DNA of 42,050 bases. Origin: a virus. Below the pieces are notes generated by a model. The model was given only the letters and a program-made list of their open reading frames with translations. It ran no database searches and was not told the DNA's origin. The translations under genes and the position numbers were made by a program. The stretch covers positions 1 to 42,050 of IMG/VR virus record IMGVR_UViG_3300017769_000030. One strand, written 5' to 3'. This document shows positions 24,508 through 31,144 of the stretch, piece after piece (position 1 is the stretch's first letter; the number at the start of each line of letters is the position of its first letter).

Positions 24508-24521
24508 TGACTAATTAGTCA
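24508..24521. repeat. 14-bp palindrome over the endolysin stop
   Basis: TGACTAATTAGTCA is a perfect palindrome spanning the last two sense codons and the TAG stop of the endolysin gene. It lies at the junction with the homing endonuclease gene and is not needed for either protein. Confidence 0.6.
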
Positions 24522-24924
24522 AAATTTCATAGTGAACGAGATCATCGAAATTGTTGTCGTCGACCTGGGTGTCGCGGTCCCAGTCGCCGCCCCACCGCAG
24601 GCCGTGGGTCATCCGGCCTTCAGCCTTGAGCCGTGCGGCCGTGCCCATCACGAAGCCAGCGAAATAGTGAAAGCGCTCCCGGTCCTGCCAGTTGATGGGA
24701 TACGGCGCCACATCAACCGCCTCGCTGGGCTCGCTGTTGTGCCGGCTGTTTGGCCAGCGGACCTGGCTCTTGCCCTGCTCCACCATGCGGTTCTGCGTCA
24801 CGCGGTCGCGGTGACCGGTGATGATGGTGCAGTCGAAGTCTTTCACGACCTCAGCCATCAGCACTTGCAGGTCGGCGTGGCAGGTCGCCAGACGATGTTT
24901 GCTGCGTTCGCTGAATTGGGGCAT
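24511..24924 (-). CDS. Endolysin, M15-type L-Ala-D-Glu / D-Ala-D-Ala peptidase
   Basis: Start at 24924 (MPQFSERSKHRLATCH), the usual beginning of this family; a GTG frame reaching into the preceding terminator was not used. 137 residues. The zinc site is seen as TGHRDR (near 45), HNSEPSEAVDVAPYP (near 75-90, the SxHxxGxAxD-type motif with substitutions) and FDDLVHYEI at the end (H ligand). It cuts peptide cross-links or stems in peptidoglycan. No signal peptide, so it needs the holin. The middle motif departs from SxHxxGxAxD: E-P-S-E replaces the Gly part. Confidence 0.88.
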   Translation of the reverse strand: MPQFSERSKHRLATCHADLQVLMAEVVKDFDCTIITGHRDRVTQNRMVEQGKSQVRWPNSRHNSEPSEAVDVAPYPINWQDRERFHYFAGFVMGTAARLKAEGRMTHGLRWGGDWDRDTQVDDNNFDDLVHYEILTN

Positions 24925-24945
24925 GTCCAGGTCCAGAAATAGAAA

Positions 24946-24964
24946 GACCCGCACGGGGCGGGTC
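24946..24964 (-). terminator. Second terminator before the endolysin
   Basis: On the minus strand GACCCGC-CCCGT-GCGGGTC followed by TTTCTATTTCTGG. The tail is a diverged copy of the TTTTTCGTTTCTGG tail of three other terminators. Together with 24996-25027 it forms a tandem stop to be read through by Q. Confidence 0.75.
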
Positions 24965-24995
24965 TCGGGGATGGCCGGGTCAGGGGGTCCGGCAT

Positions 24996-25027
24996 AAAAA
25001 AGCCCCGGCTTTGAGGGCCAGGGCTTT
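24996..25027 (-). terminator. tR'-like terminator after the late promoter
   Basis: On the minus strand an 11-bp stem (AAAGCCCTGGC pairing with GCCGGGGCTTT, one wobble), 7-base loop, then TTTTTTAT. It begins about 25-30 bases after the likely start of the late transcript. This is the arrangement of lambda PR'/tR', where Q lets polymerase read through. Confidence 0.85.
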
Positions 25028-25058
25028 CAGCAGCGGTCACTATGACCACCATAGCTGA

Positions 25059-25104
25059 AACATACCGCTGAGCGTCTGGACAGTCAACACCTGAACAGCG
25101 GTAT
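25059..25104 (-). promoter_or_regulatory. Late promoter (PR'-like) with perfect 9-bp inverted repeat
   Basis: On the minus strand: -35 TTGACT (25082-25087), 17 bp, -10 TATGTT (25059-25064). ATACCGCTG (25062-25070) and CAGCGGTAT (25096-25104) form an inverted repeat around the -35, with one arm over the -10. It lies ~15 bp after the Q-like gene, so the repeat is a candidate Q-binding element. Confidence 0.75.
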
Positions 25105-25116
25105 TTTCGCCAGTGT

Positions 25117-25500
25117 TCATGCGGCCAGGGCGGTCACCATGGAGGCCACCGCAGTGATCGCCGCGTACAGCCGCTTTGACGCCAGATCCTTGCTCACCTT
25201 GAGGCGGCGGCCCAGCTCGCGGACGCCGTGCCGGTCCTCGGCAAAGCCCACCGCGTAATACTGGTAGACAGCCTCGTAGGCATCAGGATTCTCGCCGCGC
25301 AGCACCGCCATCACGCGCCGGTCGAACACTTCCATCACCTCGTCCTCTTCGGTGAAACCGCTGGCGCCCTGCTGCTGCACCATGGCCTCCTCCAGAACCC
25401 CGGCGATGGATTTGTACGCCTTCGGCCCCGGGCGCCCCAGGCGGCACCACAGGCCCCACTGGTCCAGCATCCGCTCCGCATCATCATTCACCAGTGCCAT
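25117..25500 (-). CDS. Q: Q-like late antiterminator
   Basis: 127 residues. MLDQWGLWCRLGRPGPKAY and the C-terminal HTH-like part (GVRELGRRLKVSKDLASKRL) match the phage antitermination-Q type (PF06530-like). It should bind the late promoter region and let RNA polymerase pass the two terminators before the endolysin, turning on lysis and virion genes. It starts one base after a TraR-like gene and lies directly before a sigma70 promoter and terminator, which strongly supports the assignment. Confidence 0.82.
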   Translation of the reverse strand: MALVNDDAERMLDQWGLWCRLGRPGPKAYKSIAGVLEEAMVQQQGASGFTEEDEVMEVFDRRVMAVLRGENPDAYEAVYQYYAVGFAEDRHGVRELGRRLKVSKDLASKRLYAAITAVASMVTALAA

Positions 25501-25501
25501 A

Positions 25502-25714
25502 TCACCGCCCTCTCGCCTCGAAAATGCCCTGACAGTCCACGCAGCGGGTTATCCCGCCCAGTGCCCGCCGCCGCTCCGGTATTTCGTCGTCACAGTCCGC
25601 ACAGTGCGTTTCGGATTCGCACTCGAACTGTCGCCGGAGGGCCGCGATCACCTCCTCATTGGCCGCCTCCCGCTCCTCAATCAGCTCGCTTGCCAGGTCT
25701 GCTGCGTTAGCCAT
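25502..25714 (-). CDS. TraR/DksA-type zinc-finger protein
   Basis: 70 residues. The zinc motif is C-A-D-C-D ... C-V-D-C-Q (about residues 38-60, CxxC-x17-CxxC) with the typical IPERRRALGG between. The N-terminal helix (ASELIEEREAANEEVIAALR) would enter the RNA polymerase secondary channel. Small TraR-like proteins in phages change promoter choice. It overlaps the VRR-NUC gene by 8 bp and lies immediately upstream of Q. Confidence 0.87.
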   Translation of the reverse strand: MANAADLASELIEEREAANEEVIAALRRQFECESETHCADCDDEIPERRRALGGITRCVDCQGIFEARGR

Positions 25715-26087
25715 TTGCCTCTCCCAAATACGAATTGATCGTGTCCATGGCCGCCTGGGCGCCCTTGCACAGCGCCGTCATGTAGCCCTGCTCGGCCAGC
25801 CAGTTGAGCCAGTCCAGCTGCTCCCGGCTGGTGGTGCTGCCCTTCTGCCGCTTCATCTCGATGGCCAGCCCGTGGAAGCCCTGGGCCGGCACCGGCAGGA
25901 ACAGGTCGGGGAAGCCCGGGCGTAGGCCCTCGGCCTTCATGCGCGCCATCTTCATTGCCCGCTGCCTGCCGCTGCCTGCCAGGTGGGCACCGTTGGGCAC
26001 GGCCACCAGCCGGCCCTTGTAGGCGGCGTACTGCAGGTCGAACCAGCGGATCACGACGGTCTGTTCCTGGCTTTCGCTGGGGATCAT
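25707..26087 (-). CDS. VRR-NUC domain nuclease
   Basis: 126 residues, nearly all one VRR-NUC (PD-(D/E)XK) domain: VPNGAHLAGSGRQRAMKMAR, GFPDLFLPVP and GLAIEMKRQKG give the D...E-x-K active site, followed by SREQLDWLNWLAEQGY. In phages such stand-alone nucleases take the place of Holliday-junction resolvases (RusA/NinG) in the nin region. It lies between zinc-ribbon and TraR-like genes. Confidence 0.88.
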   Translation of the reverse strand: MIPSESQEQTVVIRWFDLQYAAYKGRLVAVPNGAHLAGSGRQRAMKMARMKAEGLRPGFPDLFLPVPAQGFHGLAIEMKRQKGSTTSREQLDWLNWLAEQGYMTALCKGAQAAMDTINSYLGEANG

Positions 26088-26090
26088 TGG

Positions 26091-26312
26091 CTAGGGCTCC
26101 GTTTTCATGGAGCGGAGTTGCAGGATGGCGTCATACGCTGCCGTCTCGACGATGTTCGAGCAGGTATTACACAGGTCGAAATACTGGAAATGGCCGACCG
26201 GCGGGTAATACTCCATGTCGCCGGTGTGGCCGATGTGGGAGCGCAGCTCGACGCGGCGTTTATGGGTGCCGGCTTCTTTCTGGCAGGCATCGCAGTAAGT
26301 GGTCACGCTCAT
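26091..26312 (-). CDS. Small zinc-ribbon protein
   Basis: Start at 26312 (MSVTTYCDACQ) because it overlaps the upstream stop as ATGA; longer frames are unlikely. 73 residues with CDAC near 7-10 and CNTC near 49-52, so a likely zinc ribbon, plus an aromatic middle (MEYYPPVGHFQYFD). Belongs to the nin-like run of small genes. Function unknown; may bind nucleic acid. Confidence 0.7.
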   Translation of the reverse strand: MSVTTYCDACQKEAGTHKRRVELRSHIGHTGDMEYYPPVGHFQYFDLCNTCSNIVETAAYDAILQLRSMKTEP

Positions 26313-27007
26313 GAGTCGCCGCCTCCCTGTGTGCCGTGCACACAATCCCAGCAACGGTGGGCTTCTATGCTATGACCCGTGGTCATTTTCCCGCACTGAC
26401 TGCATGCGGCCGAACGGCCTTTTGCTTCAATCTCCGAGGCAAGCACCGCCAAGGCCGACCGAAGCGCCTTTTTCAGGTGCGTCCCGGCAAGCATCTTTCG
26501 CCGTAACTCAACGGTTGGCAGCGCCCGGGCGAAAGCCCATGCCATTTCGTTCTCAAGATCAACCTCCGGAATCGCCGCGCTTGGCGCTAGATCTCGCCTC
26601 CAGGCAGAAATCAGAGGGTCAATCTCTTCGGCTTTTTCTTTCCATCCACTGGCCTCACCGAGGGCGCGCATCAGGTGCTGAGCGGATCGAATCCACTCCA
26701 GGACACCCTCTGGCAGGGTTGCTTTGGGCGCGCCACGCTTGAATAGCGGCGTGATAATCCGCAAGTCCTCGGGCGCGGCATGCTCCGGTCCATCCGTAAA
26801 TTCAGTTGGGCGCCCATTCACATCGGTGAAACAGTAGGCAAAAGGCGCCTCCCCCTCGGCATTAGAGAGGGCGGCTTGCCATGCGTCCCATGCAGCCTGG
26901 GCGTCGGGGTGCTGATAGCCGCCCTCTGTTCTGTCCGCCGGGATGATCGGGCGGACGTATTCGTCGTTATACCAAGCCTCAAACGCTTCTCTCTGCTGCT
27001 CGCTCAT
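26309..27007 (-). CDS. Mosaic hypothetical phage protein with C-terminal zinc knuckle
   Basis: Start at 27007 (MSEQQREAFEAW), with GAGG upstream; the longer frame has no support. 232 residues. The N-terminal EAFEAWYNDEYV ... AAWDAWQAAL is a widespread phage module; the C-terminus has CSQCGKM ... HRCWDC, a zinc-binding pair. In the middle, AALSNAEGEA is encoded by a 30-bp stretch also found in the gene at 39547, so it was built by module exchange. Function unknown. Confidence 0.7.
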   Translation of the reverse strand: MSEQQREAFEAWYNDEYVRPIIPADRTEGGYQHPDAQAAWDAWQAALSNAEGEAPFAYCFTDVNGRPTEFTDGPEHAAPEDLRIITPLFKRGAPKATLPEGVLEWIRSAQHLMRALGEASGWKEKAEEIDPLISAWRRDLAPSAAIPEVDLENEMAWAFARALPTVELRRKMLAGTHLKKALRSALAVLASEIEAKGRSAACSQCGKMTTGHSIEAHRCWDCVHGTQGGGDS

Positions 27008-27014
27008 ATCAACC

Positions 27015-27386
27015 TCACTTGTGGTAGTCCTCAATCGCGGCCAGCACCTCAGCCGAGCACGGCAGCTCGCCCTTCTGGCGACGGTAGTGCGCCACCAGGC
27101 CGGCAAAGATCAGCTTCTCCATGCCCCGCCGGCCGATGTCCCGCGGCTCGCCGTAATACTCGGTGACGAACTGGGCGGTGTTTTTGTCGATCGACGCCTC
27201 ATGCCGGTGGTGGCGCGGGCACAGAGGCAGGCAAAAATCTTGGCCTATCCACACCTTGTTGTGCTTCCCGGTGGACCCGACGCAGTGGTGAATCTCCGCC
27301 GGCATGCCGCAGCAGGCGCAGCCCTGCTCCCGGAGCCATTGATGCCACCGGCGCTGGGCTGCAGTAGGTGCTTTGCCGCCTTGCAT
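27015..27386 (-). CDS. Ref-like RecA-dependent HNH nuclease
   Basis: Start at 27386 (MQGGKAPT), overlapping the upstream stop by one base and preceded by GTGGAGC. 123 residues. CACCGMPAEIHHCVG, then WIGQDFCLPLCPRHHRHE gives the Cys/His pattern of the P1 Ref/recombination-enhancing nuclease family (HNH type). P1 Ref cuts DNA at RecA filaments and promotes recombination. Here it lies in the nin-like region, matching other temperate phages. Confidence 0.8.
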   Translation of the reverse strand: MQGGKAPTAAQRRWHQWLREQGCACCGMPAEIHHCVGSTGKHNKVWIGQDFCLPLCPRHHRHEASIDKNTAQFVTEYYGEPRDIGRRGMEKLIFAGLVAHYRRQKGELPCSAEVLAAIEDYHK

Positions 27387-27616
27387 CAGCTCCACCTCCA
27401 CTGGCGACCAAAAATCACAACGCCAACGCACTTAAACCAGGAAATGACAGGCGGCCCGTTTAATGGCCGGCCCAGCTCCTCGGAATGCTCTTGAATAAAA
27501 TCCTCTACCTTGTCCATCTGCCGGGTAATCGACCCGGTCACCAAAAATTCTCGACGGGAAACGATAGCGCCGCCTGGATAAGATCCTCTGCTGACCACAA
27601 AATAGATTCGCTTCAC
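27386..27616 (-). CDS. Small hypothetical protein
   Basis: 76 residues. Begins with a beta-rich part (KRIYFVVSRGSYPGGAIVSR) and has a helix (DKVEDFIQEHSEELG), ending in a hydrophobic, Trp-containing tail (WFKCVGVVIFGRQWRW). It overlaps both neighbours by 1-4 bp, so it is part of the nin-like operon. No recognised family; base use is like its neighbours. Confidence 0.6.
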   Translation of the reverse strand: MKRIYFVVSRGSYPGGAIVSRREFLVTGSITRQMDKVEDFIQEHSEELGRPLNGPPVISWFKCVGVVIFGRQWRWS

Positions 27617-28083
27617 GCTGCCACCCCCAGCAGATTGCTCATCTGCTCGATCTGGTCCTGCGTCAGCCCGCTCCAGTACATGTCGATGATGTGCTGGCAG
27701 AACTGGCCGTAGACCTGCTGGAATTCACCTTCGTCCATCTGGTCGAAGGACATGGATTTCGGCCACCGCTGGCTGACCACGCCATACCCGGGCACCTTCA
27801 CGTCCATTCGCTCGCAGCCGATGTCTGCCTCGAACTGGAGGCGCTTCAAAACGCTGTGCGCGTCCATGTTGGTGAAGTCGTCCAGATTCTCGATGAGGAG
27901 CTGGGCCAGCTTGTGGGCGCGTTTCCAGGCAGTGGGGTTCCGGGCCTTTTTCGGATCAGCCGACACCAGGTCACCGCGACGCAGTTTCCGCTGGCGCAGC
28001 AATTGCCGGCTCAGGTCGTCAGCGGGCACGAATGCGCCGTCGTCGGTGACGCGGAGCAGAACGGTTCGTCTCTGTTTAGCCAT
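27613..28083 (-). CDS. DUF1367 family protein (nin-region)
   Basis: Start at 28083 (MAKQRRTVLLR), with GGAGG just upstream. 156 residues. RNPTAWKRAHKLAQLLIENLDDF, the central RWPKSMSFDQMDEGEF and FCQHIIDMYW are the hallmarks of DUF1367, common in the nin region of lambda-like phages, of unknown biochemical role. It overlaps its neighbours on both sides. Confidence 0.82.
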   Translation of the reverse strand: MAKQRRTVLLRVTDDGAFVPADDLSRQLLRQRKLRRGDLVSADPKKARNPTAWKRAHKLAQLLIENLDDFTNMDAHSVLKRLQFEADIGCERMDVKVPGYGVVSQRWPKSMSFDQMDEGEFQQVYGQFCQHIIDMYWSGLTQDQIEQMSNLLGVAA

Positions 28084-28306
28084 GCACCACCTCCAGAATC
28101 TCCATGCCATGCGCCCGGTGTTTGGCCATGACGGTCATGCCCTGCTCGCCGTTGACGATGGCCTGGGGCCAGCCGGTTTGCTCTGCGAGGTAATGCGCTT
28201 CTTCCAGGGCGGCCTCGCTGTCGGTGAATACCGTCAGCGTTTGGCTCAAACTTGGCTCAGCTTTGGTTCGAGGTGATTTATTCGCGGTGTTTTGAGCCAG
28301 AGTCAT
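28076..28306 (-). CDS. Small hypothetical protein
   Basis: 76 residues. The N-terminal ~20 are hydrophilic and the rest has a compact alpha/beta look (EAALEEAHYLAEQTGWPQAIV, then GMTVMAKHRAHGMEI). Similar short proteins with AxYLAxxTGxPxAxV are common in phage nin regions. It starts in the stop of the homing endonuclease gene (ATGA). Function unknown. Confidence 0.65.
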   Translation of the reverse strand: MTLAQNTANKSPRTKAEPSLSQTLTVFTDSEAALEEAHYLAEQTGWPQAIVNGEQGMTVMAKHRAHGMEILEVVHG

Positions 28307-28824
28307 GCTGCAGCACTCTCCTGTTCAGAGGTCGGCAGCCCGACGGATAAATCAGGGAAGTTCAGGACGGCATACCGGCCGTGCAGCTTAATGGCGAGAA
28401 TATCTCGCTCCACGGCGGCCTCCAGCGCGGTCTCGCACTGCTTGGTATATCGAGCCCTGCCACCTTTTCTTACGACGCCAACATACTTGCCTCTCGCCTT
28501 CCTGAAATTGACGCCACGATAGCCGGTCATGTTCGGCTTCATGTTCGGCCGATTCCAAGAGTTCTCTGCTGCACTGCAGATGCGAAGGTTTCTCCGGCGA
28601 TTATCCAGGGTGTCATGATTTATGTGATCAACCTGCTGACCTTCACCTGCCTGCATGATTATCCGGTGCATATAAGAACCTGGAAGGCTGCGGTTCATCG
28701 CGTAGAATCCGCCGTGTCTGTTTTTGGCCTTCGAGGCACACCATGATCTCTGCGCCAAAAACTCATAATCTTCGTCATCTACGATGGCGACGAGTCCGCG
28801 TGTACACTTGATCTCCATGGTCAT
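28303..28824 (-). CDS. HNH endonuclease with AP2-like DNA-binding domain
   Basis: Start at 28824 (MTMEIK), overlapping the upstream stop as ATGA. 173 residues. YMHRIIMQAGEGQQVDHINH and DTLDNRRRNLRICSAAENSW form the HNH_3 core; MTGYRGVNFRKARGKYVGVV is the AP2-like C-terminal part. Short similar sequences (AGGAGAG..GC..AGCATGAC) lie at both ends, as if the gene entered at a stop/start junction and kept the coupling. A mobile gene in the replication operon. Confidence 0.9.
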   Translation of the reverse strand: MTMEIKCTRGLVAIVDDEDYEFLAQRSWCASKAKNRHGGFYAMNRSLPGSYMHRIIMQAGEGQQVDHINHDTLDNRRRNLRICSAAENSWNRPNMKPNMTGYRGVNFRKARGKYVGVVRKGGRARYTKQCETALEAAVERDILAIKLHGRYAVLNFPDLSVGLPTSEQESAAA

Positions 28825-29138
28825 GCTGCGCTCTCCTTGGTGAGGCTCCCCAGCCCAACCTTGTGCACGTTCCGCCCAGTCACCGGGCACGGCGTCAGGT
28901 CCTCGGATTCCACCAGCCGGCGGGCCTGGATCAGCGAGTTGGTGCGCGCCGCCACGGTGGACGTTTCCAGGCCGGTGATCGTGGCGATCTGCCGGCGACT
29001 GACCCATCCGTCGGCGTGCTGGCCGGTGCGGATCAGCAGGGCCACGCCGGCAAGCACCTGCTTCTGCTGCCGGCCCAGGTCGGCGGTTTTGAGGGCGTCG
29101 TAGGCCATGAGGCTGGATTCGCGGACGGAGGTTTTCAT
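28821..29138 (-). CDS. Winged-helix protein of the replication module
   Basis: 105 residues. LGRQQKQVLAGVALLIRTGQ then WVSRRQIATITGLETSTVAA form a winged HTH with RTNSLIQARRLVESED as wing. It follows the DnaC-like gene by one base. It may bind DNA in replication or regulation, like the small HTH proteins found between P-like and nin genes. Cysteine near the end (PCPVTGRN). Exact role unknown. Confidence 0.7.
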   Translation of the reverse strand: MKTSVRESSLMAYDALKTADLGRQQKQVLAGVALLIRTGQHADGWVSRRQIATITGLETSTVAARTNSLIQARRLVESEDLTPCPVTGRNVHKVGLGSLTKESAA

Positions 29139-29139
29139 G

Positions 29140-29976
29140 TCACTTGCCTCCCTTCAGGAAGCCGGCTTCGCGGCGCGGAACATCCAGCGCATCAGGCTGC
29201 TCGAACCGGCGGCTCTGACCCGTGCGGCGGTAGCTATCCCAGTCAAACGCCAGGATCGCCCCGCCGCCCTCGTACATCCGGTCAATGGCCCGATCACCGA
29301 TGTACCGGCCCAGCTCCGACTCCGGCAGGTTGGAGATCAGGATCGTTGGGCGCACCTCCTGGTAACGCTCGTCGATGATTTCTTGAGCCAGCAGCAACTC
29401 GGTTTCCGTGCCGCGCTGGGCGCCCACCTCGTCCAGGATCAGCAAATCGGGGTCCACGAAGCTGCGAATAACCTGCGCCTCGGTACGGTCTGACTTCGGG
29501 GTGTACGTCGCCTTCACCGCCCGGCTCATCTTCGTGACGGACGTGAACAGCGGCACCCGGAAGAACTCCCGCATGACGTGGTTCGCAATCGCGCAGGCCA
29601 GATGGGTTTTGCCGGTGCCGGGCTTGCCGCACAGAACCAGCCCGCCGCCCATCTGCAGGCGATCCTCGAAGCGCTCCGCGTAGCGCTGGCAGGCCGCCTT
29701 GATCTTTGCCGCCTTGTCGTTGGCTGGCTGGTAGTCGTCGAACCCATAGCCCTGAAACCGCTTGGGGATCAGTGCGCCCTGAGCCAGCTCCTCAACGCGG
29801 CGCTCCCGCGCAGCTCGGAGACGCTTTTCGTCATCCGCTTTCTGCTTCGCCTCGCGCTCCGCCTCGCACTCAGGGCAGCCAGTGGAAAACGTTCGGCCCA
29901 TGATTTCCTGAGCCTTGGATTCGTACTCGCCGTGGGTCTCGCATACGCCAGTGATGATTTTCTCTTGCGCTTCCAT
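29140..29976 (-). CDS. P: DnaC/P-like helicase loader ATPase
   Basis: Start at 29976, an ATG sharing its A with the upstream TGA stop and preceded by GGAGG. 278 residues. An N-terminal zinc finger (CETHGEYESK ... CPEC), a helical linker, then AAA+ core: Walker A GKPGTGKTHLA near 117, Walker B LLILDEVG near 178, arginine-finger region RAIDRMYEGGG. It delivers the host DnaB helicase to the phage origin. Works with the DUF1376/O-like initiator just upstream. Confidence 0.92.
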   Translation of the reverse strand: MEAQEKIITGVCETHGEYESKAQEIMGRTFSTGCPECEAEREAKQKADDEKRLRAARERRVEELAQGALIPKRFQGYGFDDYQPANDKAAKIKAACQRYAERFEDRLQMGGGLVLCGKPGTGKTHLACAIANHVMREFFRVPLFTSVTKMSRAVKATYTPKSDRTEAQVIRSFVDPDLLILDEVGAQRGTETELLLAQEIIDERYQEVRPTILISNLPESELGRYIGDRAIDRMYEGGGAILAFDWDSYRRTGQSRRFEQPDALDVPRREAGFLKGGK

Positions 29977-30848
29977 CACGCCTCCTTGGCCCAGTCGGGC
30001 AGGTGCTGGGTGAATTCTTGATCGGCAAAGCCGGTGTGCTTACCGGTGTGCGACTGGCCGGGACCACCACCAGGGGGTGGAGGCGTCCAGTCATCCAGGT
30101 AGTGTTCGCTGGGCCCGAAGAACGTGGCGCCCTGCTTCACGAATTCGGTGCCGGTCTTACCGGTGATGCGGCAGAACGCGGCGTACCGCTGAACGCCAGC
30201 CAGGATGTCATCAGGATCAGCCCCAGCCTTGACGCGGGCCTCCCAGGCTTTGCAGGCATCGCGTTTGTTGTTCCCTGGTCGCCTGGGGTACTCCTTCCAC
30301 GCTTGCTCGAACTCGTCGGGGTATGTGAGCTTGCGCTGCTTGCCAGCGCGAGGCGCCGAAGGCGCAATATCTTGTGACGGTCCTGGTGTTTGTAATGGTG
30401 AAGGTGAAGGTGATGGTGACGGGCACTCCTCATGCATTGCTTGAGCATTGCTTGTGGCATGCTTGGAGCATTGCTCGTTGCTTTGCTCTTGCTTTGCTTG
30501 CTGCTCCGCCTCTTTGTCCCAGCGCGCTTGTGCTGCGGCTTTCGCCTTCTCGCTGGCCTTCTGCTTCTTGTTGCGAGCGGCATCCATTTCGCGCTCGATG
30601 CGCTTGTGCTTCCACTCGCCGTTCTCAACCGTGAAGAAATGCTCAAGCGCTGCTCGGTGCATGCTCCAAGCATCCGGCGAAAGGCGGGTAATTTGAGCCA
30701 GGATGCCGTCGTTGTCGGGCAGCGCACCGTTCTTCCAATAGTCCATGATGAGCAGCAGGTAGGCCCCGTGCTGCTCAGTAGTGAGCCTGGAGGTTCCGGA
30801 CATGTAGTCGCCGATGTATAGCGGCATCCAGAGGTCAACATCAGCCAT
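29976..30848 (-). CDS. O: DUF1376 / O-like replication initiator
   Basis: 290 residues. Residues ~5-95 are a DUF1376 domain (WMPLYIGDYMSGTSRLTTEQ, WKNGALPDND). A charged helix (KKQKASEKAKAAAQARWDKE), a Ser/Pro linker (PSPSPSPSP) and a C-terminal helical domain (FEQAWKEYPRRPGNNKRDAC) follow. By position before a helicase loader it should be the origin-binding protein. The linker region of the gene carries six direct repeats (30434-30500), probably the origin itself, as in lambda O. No signal peptide. Confidence 0.85.
   Translation of the reverse strand: MADVDLWMPLYIGDYMSGTSRLTTEQHGAYLLLIMDYWKNGALPDNDGILAQITRLSPDAWSMHRAALEHFFTVENGEWKHKRIEREMDAARNKKQKASEKAKAAAQARWDKEAEQQAKQEQSNEQCSKHATSNAQAMHEECPSPSPSPSPLQTPGPSQDIAPSAPRAGKQRKLTYPDEFEQAWKEYPRRPGNNKRDACKAWEARVKAGADPDDILAGVQRYAAFCRITGKTGTEFVKQGATFFGPSEHYLDDWTPPPPGGGPGQSHTGKHTGFADQEFTQHLPDWAKEA
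30434..30500 (+). repeat. ori: Six iterons inside the initiator gene, likely origin of replication
   Basis: Units GCATTGCTTG (30434), GCATTGCTTG (30445), GCATGCTTG (30457), GCATTGCTCG (30468), GCTTTGCTCT (30480), GCTTTGCTTG (30491). Starts alternate 11, 12, 11, 12, 11 bp, so all face one side of the helix. They lie in the low-complexity linker coding part, where lambda O has its ori. A GGTGAA-type repeat precedes them at about 30395-30420. Confidence 0.7.
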
Positions 30849-31083
30849 TGCGGCGCTCCTCGGCGATGGCTATGGCACCGTCTACCGCCTCAATGATTTT
30901 CCGCGCAACTTCGTATGCCTGCATCGTCGGCAAGCGGATGCATGCGTCCTCCTCTGGGCCTAGACCGGGCTGCACCAGAAAGAAGCCGCTACCATCCTGG
31001 ATCGCCTCAAGCCTGAATGGCTCGTACTCTGTAACCAGGGGGGAATGTTTAGCTGTCTGGAAATCTGTGTCTGCCTTTGCCAT
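30841..31083 (-). CDS. Small hypothetical early protein
   Basis: Start at 31083 (MAKADTDFQ), preceded by GGAG. 80 residues, with a compact beta-beta-alpha look: EPFRLEAIQDGSGFFLVQPG then a helix (TMQAYEVARKIIEAVDGAI). It overlaps the initiator start by 8 bp. Similar short proteins occur before O-like genes in other phages; function unknown. A frame extended upstream to 31251 overlaps the HNH gene and was not used. Confidence 0.65.
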   Translation of the reverse strand: MAKADTDFQTAKHSPLVTEYEPFRLEAIQDGSGFFLVQPGLGPEEDACIRLPTMQAYEVARKIIEAVDGAIAIAEERRNG

Positions 31084-31104
31084 AATTAACTCCACGTTGT
31101 ATCC

Positions 31105-31139
31105 AAAGCCCCGGTTCCGCCTGCAAGCGCCGGGGCTTT
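31105..31139. terminator. Hairpin between the HNH gene and the replication genes
   Basis: AAAGCCCCGG and CCGGGGCTTT form a 10-bp stem with CTTTTCTGTTT on the plus side and a poor T-run on the minus side. It may partly stop transcription on the minus strand or protect RNA; a strong plus-strand terminator is more likely from its T-run. Confidence 0.6.
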
Positions 31140-31144
31140 TCTGT

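Noticed and set aside
24511-24954. Longer endolysin start at a GTG near 24954
   Set aside because: It lies in the loop of a terminator, has no ribosome site, and the family begins at the later ATG.
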